Part shown: positions 13,872 to 19,413 of the stretch, piece after piece
Position numbering within the stretch: the stretch's first letter is position 1
Layout of the letters: each line of letters begins with the position of its first letter
Assembly (NCBI GenBank): GCA_023424585.1
Contig: JAFADT010000666.1
Span: 1 to 19,413 of the forward strand
Reading direction: 5' to 3'
Origin: Pseudomonadota bacterium
Lineage (GTDB): Bacteria > Myxococcota > Myxococcia > Myxococcales > Myxococcaceae
DNA: 19,413 nucleotides
Made by a program: the position numbers and the translations under genes
Notes under the pieces: model-generated
Seen by the model: the letters and a program-made list of their open reading frames with translations, nothing else
Told to the model about the DNA's origin: nothing
Databases searched by the model: none

Positions 13872-14753
13872 TCAGGCCAGCAACATGCCTCCGGTGACGC
13901 CGAGGATGTCCCCGTTGACGAAGCGCGACTCGTCACACGCGAGGAACACGTAGGAGGGCGCCAGCTCCGCGGGCTGCGCGGGCCGCCCCGTGGGCGAGTT
14001 CCCGCCGAACTCCCGCACCTTCTCCCCGTCGTAGGACTGTGGAATCAGCGGCGTCCACACGGGGCCCGGCGCCACGGCGTTCACCCGGATGCCCCGGCCG
14101 ATGAGCTCCTGCGACAGGCCCTTGGTGAAGGCCACGATGGCGCCCTTCGTGGACGCGTAGTCGAGGATGGACGGCGAGGGCTGATACGCCTGGATGGACG
14201 CGGTGTTGATGAGGGTCGCGCCCGGCTTCATGTGCGGCAGCGCGTACTTCACCAGGTGGAACATCGCGAGGATGTTGACCTTGAAGGCGCGCTCCACGCG
14301 CTCGGCGTCCAGGTCCTCGAACCGCTCCACCGCCTTGCCCTGGTAGGCCGCGTTGTTGACGAGCACGTCGATGCGCCCGAAGCGCTTCACCGTGTCCTCG
14401 ACGATTCGCTTGCAGGTGGCCTCCAGCGCCAGGTCGCCCGCGAGCGGCAGCGCCTGACGCCCGGAGGACTCGATGACGCGTCGGGTGTGGTCCGCGTCGT
14501 CGCCCTCGCTGAGGAACGCGAACGCCACGTCCGCGCCCTCGCGCGCGAAGGCGAGGCACACCGCGCGGCCAATGCCGCTGTCGCCGCCCGTCACCAGCGC
14601 GACGCGGTCCTGCAGCCGGCCCAGGCCCTTGTACGACTGCTCGCCGTAGTCGGGCTCCGGCTCCATGCGGCCTTCGTGGCCGGGCGCGGGCTGCGTCTGC
14701 TTCGGGAAGGGCGGCTGGGGACCGGCGGTGCGCGGGTCGGGGTTGCGGGCCAT
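13872..14753 (-). CDS. SDR-family oxidoreductase, general stress protein 39 / YghA-like
   Basis: A 293-residue short-chain dehydrogenase with an N-terminal extension. The Rossmann motif is TGGDSGIG (residues 55-62), followed by NNAA (133-136) and the catalytic set N160, S186, Y199 and K203 (LDYASTK). The first 46 residues, PFPKQTQPAPGHEGRMEPEPDYGEQSYKG, match the Pro/Gln-rich lead found in the YghA/YdaD/YhxC subgroup (NADP-dependent aldehyde or ketone reductases, linked to general stress in Bacillus), so this subgroup is favoured; the substrate is unknown. The ATG at 14753 has GGAG seven bases upstream. Although the frame stays open to 14948, that part is Arg/Pro-rich and not family-like. It is one of three genes sitting between rpoN and hpf, and is separated from the lipoprotein gene upstream by a 122-base hairpin-bearing gap. 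Confidence 0.92.
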   Translation of the reverse strand: MARNPDPRTAGPQPPFPKQTQPAPGHEGRMEPEPDYGEQSYKGLGRLQDRVALVTGGDSGIGRAVCLAFAREGADVAFAFLSEGDDADHTRRVIESSGRQALPLAGDLALEATCKRIVEDTVKRFGRIDVLVNNAAYQGKAVERFEDLDAERVERAFKVNILAMFHLVKYALPHMKPGATLINTASIQAYQPSPSILDYASTKGAIVAFTKGLSQELIGRGIRVNAVAPGPVWTPLIPQSYDGEKVREFGGNSPTGRPAQPAELAPSYVFLACDESRFVNGDILGVTGGMLLA

Positions 14754-14846
14754 GTCATCGCTCCGTGGGAAGAGAAGGCTCTGCCCCCACGGTGGAGGCG
14801 CTGGCGTGGAGCGGCAATCGCGCGCGGGCCGCCTGCCCGGCTCCCC

Positions 14847-14878
14847 CGCCTGGAGGCCCCCAGGCGCAGGGCGCCTCA
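14847..14878 (-). terminator. Overlapping hairpins at the end of the lipoprotein gene
   Basis: CGCCTGG-N6-CCAGGCG (14847-14866) is a perfect seven-base stem. AGGCGC-N3-GCGCCT (14862-14876) is a second perfect stem that shares bases with the first, so only one can form at a time. The second touches the stop codon (14876-14878). There is no T run, so termination is uncertain. Confidence 0.35.
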
Positions 14879-15664
14879 GGGCACCACGGCCAGCACGAAG
14901 TCCTGCGCGTGGTAGATGGCGCCGGAGCACGACGCCACGCCCGCGCACTCGGCCACGACCCCCTCCAGGTCCGCGCTCAGCGTCAGGGTGTGGTTCGCCT
15001 GCGGGGTGCCCGCGGGGATGGGGAGGGTGACCTTGTTGCCGTCCTGCGCGACGGCGAGCTCGCCGGGAGCGCGGCCCCCTTCGCGAAAGAGCAGCGCCTC
15101 CACCGGACCGGGCACCTCCGTGGACGGCTCCCAGAGGAAGTCATAGGACTGCCCCACGCGCAGCTTGTCCGGAGCGCCCTCGCCCTGGAACGTGAACTTG
15201 CGCTTGGCCTTGGCGTTCCGGACCACCAGCCGCACGGTGCCGCTCGAGTCCTGGAGCTGCACGACGATGTCCTCCACCGGCTCGCGGCCCCAGGCGGCCG
15301 GGTCGTAGTTGAAGTAGGCGCGGCTGTTCTCACACGCCTCCGAGCGCCCGCCCACGTCCGACGCGCTGCCCGGCACCAGCGTCATGGGCTGGCCGTTGAG
15401 GGTGGCCGTCACGTCGTCCGCGAAGCGCGAGCACGGACCGTCCGCCTTCACGGAGTAGCTGACGGTGAAGCGGTGCGCGCCCTGCGCGTCCGGCGTCTCC
15501 GCGTCGTCCACGTCCGTCAGCGCGAAGGTCAGCGAGCGGTCCGACAGCTCCGCCAGCGTCATCACCCGCGTCTCACCGCCGCCGCAGCCGGTGAGCGCCA
15601 CGAGCGCCCCCAGGGCGGTGAGGCGGGAGAGGGTTCGACGCGGGCTCGGGAGGGGGGAGGTCAT
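14876..15664 (-). CDS. Uncharacterised lipoprotein
   Basis: A 262-residue exported protein with a clear lipoprotein signal: an Arg-rich start, hydrophobic LTALGALVALTGC, and acylated Cys at residue 27 of the ATG start (15664). A GTG at 15676 would add four residues. The mature part holds four cysteines (PCSRF, EACEN, AECAG, ASCSG) that could form two disulfides, and looks like a beta-rich domain (VRLVVRNAKAKRKFTFQGEG; KVTLPIPAGTPQANHTLTLSADLEG). I do not recognise a named domain. It starts 16 bases after the stop of the acetyltransferase gene, so the two are likely co-transcribed. A surface or periplasmic binding role is possible but not shown. Confidence 0.8.
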   Translation of the reverse strand: MTSPLPSPRRTLSRLTALGALVALTGCGGGETRVMTLAELSDRSLTFALTDVDDAETPDAQGAHRFTVSYSVKADGPCSRFADDVTATLNGQPMTLVPGSASDVGGRSEACENSRAYFNYDPAAWGREPVEDIVVQLQDSSGTVRLVVRNAKAKRKFTFQGEGAPDKLRVGQSYDFLWEPSTEVPGPVEALLFREGGRAPGELAVAQDGNKVTLPIPAGTPQANHTLTLSADLEGVVAECAGVASCSGAIYHAQDFVLAVVP

Positions 15665-15680
15665 GGCGCCCGGCACCCTA

Positions 15681-16331
15681 TCACTCCCGCGCCAGCAGTC
15701 CTTCGAGCCGCGCCTTCACGCCGGGCCACTCCGTGTCGATGAACGCGTAGTACGCGCTGTCCCGCACCACGCCGCCGCGCACCAGCATGTGGTGGCGCAG
15801 GATGCCCTCGAAGGAAGCGCCCAGGCGCTCGATGGCCGCCCGGGAGCGCGCGTTGCGGCGGTCCGTCTTGAGCTGCACGCGCATCACGCCCAGCGCCTCG
15901 AAGGCGTGCGTGAGGAGCAGGGCCTTGCACTCCGTGTTCACCCGCGTGCGCCACGCCCGGCGGCCCAGCCAGGTGGAGCCGATCTCGAGCGTCCGGTGCT
16001 CACGGGAGATCTCCATGTAGCGCGTGGTGCCCACCACCTCGCCGCTCGCCCGCTCGATGATGGCGAAGGGCCGCTCGGTGCCCGCGGCGGCCGCCCGCAG
16101 CGCGGCGGAGACGTAGTCCGCGACGTCCTCCTCCGTGCGCAGCACGCGGGAGAAGTGGGTGAAGACTTCGGGTTCGCAGAGCGCCGCGAGCGCGGGCACG
16201 TGGTCCAGGCGCAGGGGCTCCAGCCGCGCCGCCCGCCCCTCCAGGACGACGGGCGGGACGACGAGCGGCGCGGGGGCGCGGCGGGGAACGCCGACATCGG
16301 AGGGGAGCACAGGGTCCATGGACCGCTTCAT
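15681..16331 (-). CDS. GNAT N-acetyltransferase, RimJ/RimL type
   Basis: Transfers an acetyl group from acetyl-CoA to an amine; this subgroup includes ribosomal-protein N-terminal acetyltransferases but also many small-molecule enzymes. The domain runs from about residue 28 (VLEGRAARLEPLRLDHVPAL) through EVVGTTRYMEISREHRTLEIGSTWLGRRAW (acetyl-CoA site) to NARSRAAIERLGASFEGILR and a C-terminal RDSAYYAFIDTEWP, all standard for Acetyltransf_3 proteins. ATGs at 16331 and 16319 are both possible; the first lies only eight bases past the hairpin that follows rpoN, leaving little room for an RBS, so 16319 may be used. It is followed at 16 bases by the lipoprotein gene. The target is not known. Confidence 0.9.
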   Translation of the reverse strand: MKRSMDPVLPSDVGVPRRAPAPLVVPPVVLEGRAARLEPLRLDHVPALAALCEPEVFTHFSRVLRTEEDVADYVSAALRAAAAGTERPFAIIERASGEVVGTTRYMEISREHRTLEIGSTWLGRRAWRTRVNTECKALLLTHAFEALGVMRVQLKTDRRNARSRAAIERLGASFEGILRHHMLVRGGVVRDSAYYAFIDTEWPGVKARLEGLLARE

Positions 16332-16336
16332 GCCCC

Positions 16337-16362
16337 AAACCGGCCCTGGCGTGCAGGGCCGG
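16337..16362 (-). terminator. Intrinsic terminator after rpoN
   Basis: CCGGCCCTG-N5-CAGGGCCGG (16340-16362) is a perfect nine-base stem, followed on the minus strand by TTT (16337-16339). It lies 15 bases after the rpoN stop codon. The T run is short, and the acetyltransferase start codon comes almost directly after it, so it may be leaky. Confidence 0.6.
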
Positions 16363-16376
16363 CGGCGGCGGACGGC

Positions 16377-17894
<1,518 letters not shown>

Positions 17895-17927
17895 GTGGGG
17901 GCGTCTCCAGAAGGCTTGCGTGCCACC

Positions 17928-17946
17928 TGATTGGAGGTTCCAATCA
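17928..17946 (-). promoter_or_regulatory. Perfect palindrome upstream of rpoN, candidate operator or leader hairpin
   Basis: On the minus strand TGATTGGA-ACC-TCCAATCA is an eight-base perfect inverted repeat with a three-base centre, 34-52 bases upstream of the rpoN ATG. It overlaps the -12 part of the sigma-54-like promoter and the expected transcription start, a good place for a repressor. Confidence 0.5.
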
Positions 17947-17959
17947 AGGACCGTGCCAA
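17943..17959 (-). promoter_or_regulatory. Sigma-54 type (-24/-12) promoter candidate in front of rpoN
   Basis: The minus strand reads TTGGCACGGTCCTTGAT. Against the sigma-54 consensus TGGCACG-N4-TTGCW the -24 half is perfect, the GG-to-G spacing is right (12 bases), and only the C of the -12 GC is replaced by A. The start of transcription would fall near 17933, giving a leader of about 39 bases. The missing C of the -12 dinucleotide is a real weakness. Confidence 0.45.
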
Positions 17960-18016
17960 CCTAACAAGGCCCCCCGGCCACGTCCAGTGCCCCAGCGCAT
18001 GGTTTCTGATTTGCAG

Positions 18017-18022
18017 TGTCAA
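18017..18022 (-). promoter_or_regulatory. Possible sigma-70 -35 element upstream of rpoN
   Basis: A perfect TTGACA on the minus strand inside an AT-rich island (GGATTTTTGACACTGC). No convincing -10 lies 16-18 bases downstream (the sequence there is about CATGCG), so this is a partial match only. Confidence 0.3.
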
Positions 18023-18146
18023 AAATCCGCTGGAAATCCGACAGGTTGTGCCAACCCCTGCCTGCCTGGCAGATGTTCAGACGTCGACGCAAAAGCGGGG
18101 CCAACTTCACCGCGAGCATCTGGAGGCGCACAGAAAGAGCGGGTTT

Positions 18147-18887
18147 TCACGGGGCCTGGAGGCGGAAGCGGTCTCCCAGGTAGACGGCCCTGGCGCGGGC
18201 CGAGCCGGCGATCTGCTCGGGGGTCCCCTCTTCCAGGATCTGCCCCTGTGCGATGATGTAGGCCCGGTCACAGATGCCCAGGGTGTCCTGGACGTTGTGG
18301 TCGGTGATGAGGATGCCCAGGCCCCGCTCGCGCAGGAGGTGGATCTGCCGCTGGAGGTCGCCCACGTTGATGGGGTCCACGCCGGCGAAGGGCTCGTCGA
18401 AGAGGATGAAGCGGGGGGCGGGGATGAGGCTGCGGGCGATCTCGGCGCGCCGCCGCTCGCCGCCGGAGAGGGTCTCGCCCCAGGACTCGGCGACGTGGGA
18501 GAGGCCGAACTCCTGCAGGAGGGCGTCCGCGCGCTGCTTGCGGTCCTGGGCGGTGAGCCCCTTCTGGAGCTCCAGCACGGCGAGGAAGTTCTGGCGCACC
18601 GTGAGCTTGCGGAAGACGGAGGCTTCCTGCGGCAGATAGCCCACGCCCCGGCGGGCGCGGCGGTGCATGGGCAGGTGGGTGAGGTCCTCGTCGCCCACGC
18701 GCACCCGGCCCGCGTCCGGCGTCACCAGGCCCACCACCATGTTGAAGCTCGTCGTCTTTCCGGCGCCGTTGGGGCCCAGGAGGCCCACGACCTCACCGGG
18801 GGCGACATTGAAGGACACGTCGCGCACCACCTGGCGGCGGCGGAAGGACTTCTGGAGCCCCTCGGCGAACAGCTTCGCGTCGCTCAT
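18147..18887 (-). CDS. lptB: LPS export ABC transporter ATP-binding protein LptB
   Basis: The cytoplasmic ATPase of the LptB2FG complex, which extracts lipopolysaccharide from the inner membrane and pushes it along the Lpt bridge. The 246-residue protein has Walker [10 protein letters not shown] (38-46), a Q-loop near [15 protein letters not shown], the signature LSGGE (140-144) with [11 protein letters not shown], Walker B ILFDEP (161-166), FAGVDPI (167-173, typical of LptB) and the H-loop H197. The ATG at 18887 overlaps the stop of the upstream lptA-like gene by four bases (ATGA), so the two are coupled. Downstream there is no strong terminator, only a weak GC stem with TTTT about 60 bases later. 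Confidence 0.97.
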   Translation of the reverse strand: MSDAKLFAEGLQKSFRRRQVVRDVSFNVAPGEVVGLLGPNGAGKTTSFNMVVGLVTPDAGRVRVGDEDLTHLPMHRRARRGVGYLPQEASVFRKLTVRQNFLAVLELQKGLTAQDRKQRADALLQEFGLSHVAESWGETLSGGERRRAEIARSLIPAPRFILFDEPFAGVDPINVGDLQRQIHLLRERGLGILITDHNVQDTLGICDRAYIIAQGQILEEGTPEQIAGSARARAVYLGDRFRLQAP

Positions 18888-19413
18888 GGCGCCGTGCCGC
18901 CCGTGGGCTTGGGCGCGGGGGCCCTCTTGCGGGTACCGGGGAGGGGGGTGGTGGCCGGCGAGTCGACGAGGATGCGGGCGTTCTCCACCTCCAGGCGCTC
19001 GTTGCCCAGGATGAGGCGCACCTTGGTGCCGGTCAGGTAGGTGTTGCCCTGGCGGGCCTCCGGGGAGCCCGTCACCACCAGCACGCCCGAGGGCACGTCG
19101 TAGTCCGCGCGCTCGCCCCGGGCCTGCCGGTCGCCGTCCACGGCGCGCACGTTGCCGGCGCACACCACGCGCGTCACCTGGCGGGTGGCGTTGTAGTAGC
19201 CGGTCATCTTGTCGCAGCGGATGTCCATGGTCTGGTGCTTCACCACCACGTTGCCGGTGAGCACCGCCTGGTTGCGGTCGCCGGTGACGTGGTCCGCGGA
19301 CAGGTCCACCGGGTTGCGCAGGCCCACGGGCGCCAGGGACGTGCCCGGCGCGGGCGGCGGAGTGGCCGGGGCTGGCGCGGCGGGCGCGGTGGCGGGGGCG
19401 CCAGGCTTCGCGG
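18884..19413 (-). CDS. lptA: LptA/OstA-family LPS transport protein, C-terminal part (cut by window edge)
   Basis: The gene enters from the right edge and ends at 18884. The visible portion has an Ala/Pro-rich linker (the last part of which reads [19 protein letters not shown]) and then an OstA-type beta-jellyroll of repeated strands: [41 protein letters not shown] and [20 protein letters not shown], ending in [13 protein letters not shown] and a short basic Pro-rich tail. LptA forms the periplasmic bridge that carries LPS to the outer membrane; the coupling to lptB supports this over an LptC-only reading, though a fused or LptC-like N-terminus outside the window cannot be excluded. The N-terminal signal and true start are not in view. 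Confidence 0.85.
   Translation of the reverse strand, partial: AKPGAPATAPAAPAPATPPPAPGTSLAPVGLRNPVDLSADHVTGDRNQAVLTGNVVVKHQTMDIRCDKMTGYYNATRQVTRVVCAGNVRAVDGDRQARGERADYDVPSGVLVVTGSPEARQGNTYLTGTKVRLILGNERLEVENARILVDSPATTPLPGTRKRAPAPKPTGGTAP

Noticed and set aside
11216..13897. An 893-codon plus-strand reading frame across the hydrolase, ptsN and hpf
   Set aside because: It crosses several well-supported minus-strand genes and intergenic hairpins, and its composition is that of shadow frames.
18088..18115. Possible lptB terminator (GCGG...CCGC then TTTT on the minus strand)
   Set aside because: Only about four base pairs with a large loop; too weak to call.

Overview
The window is chromosomal DNA from a high-GC bacterium, almost certainly a myxobacterium of the Myxococcus/Corallococcus group. 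The reasons are very strong G/C bias at third codon positions, long spurious antisense reading frames, many GTG/TTG starts, several lipoproteins, and the particular gene families present. It holds 17 protein genes, two of them cut by the window edges. I see no rRNA, tRNA, CRISPR array, insertion sequence or phage gene, and no gene-free stretch longer than about 280 bases.

Layout. (1) 1-2242, minus strand: hslO (redox chaperone Hsp33), then a Gpt-like phosphoribosyltransferase and the start of selB, which are probably co-transcribed. (2) 2524-3207, plus: a lone cytochrome b subunit of succinate dehydrogenase (b558 type) closed by a good intrinsic terminator, facing ssb (minus, 3320-3796). (3) 4058-6295, minus: a PBP4-family D,D-peptidase with an unusual helical C-terminal extension of about 255 residues. 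(4) 6470-10303, plus: a peptide-type ABC importer (lipoprotein binding protein and two permeases, joined by 4-base overlaps, no ATPase genes), then dtd, the D-aminoacyl-tRNA deacylase. (5) 10304-12319, minus: a lipoprotein alpha/beta hydrolase and an unrecognised 281-residue protein. (6) 12343-19413, minus: the conserved neighbourhood lptA - lptB - rpoN - hpf - ptsN, into which three genes (GNAT acetyltransferase, lipoprotein, SDR stress-type dehydrogenase) are interposed between rpoN and hpf.

How the genes fit together. lptA/lptB serve lipopolysaccharide export. rpoN, hpf and ptsN are the classical sigma-54 / ribosome hibernation / nitrogen-PTS group. PBP4, the peptide importer and dtd all touch peptides or D-amino acids and could form a wall-peptide turnover theme, but this is only inferred from position.

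The most interesting non-coding signal lies just upstream of rpoN. On the minus strand there is a near-consensus -24/-12 (sigma-54) promoter sequence, with the -12 half overlapped by a perfect 8-bp inverted repeat. This suggests possible autoregulation of the sigma-54 gene. No clearly new multi-gene system is evident; the rest is mostly housekeeping with some local oddities.
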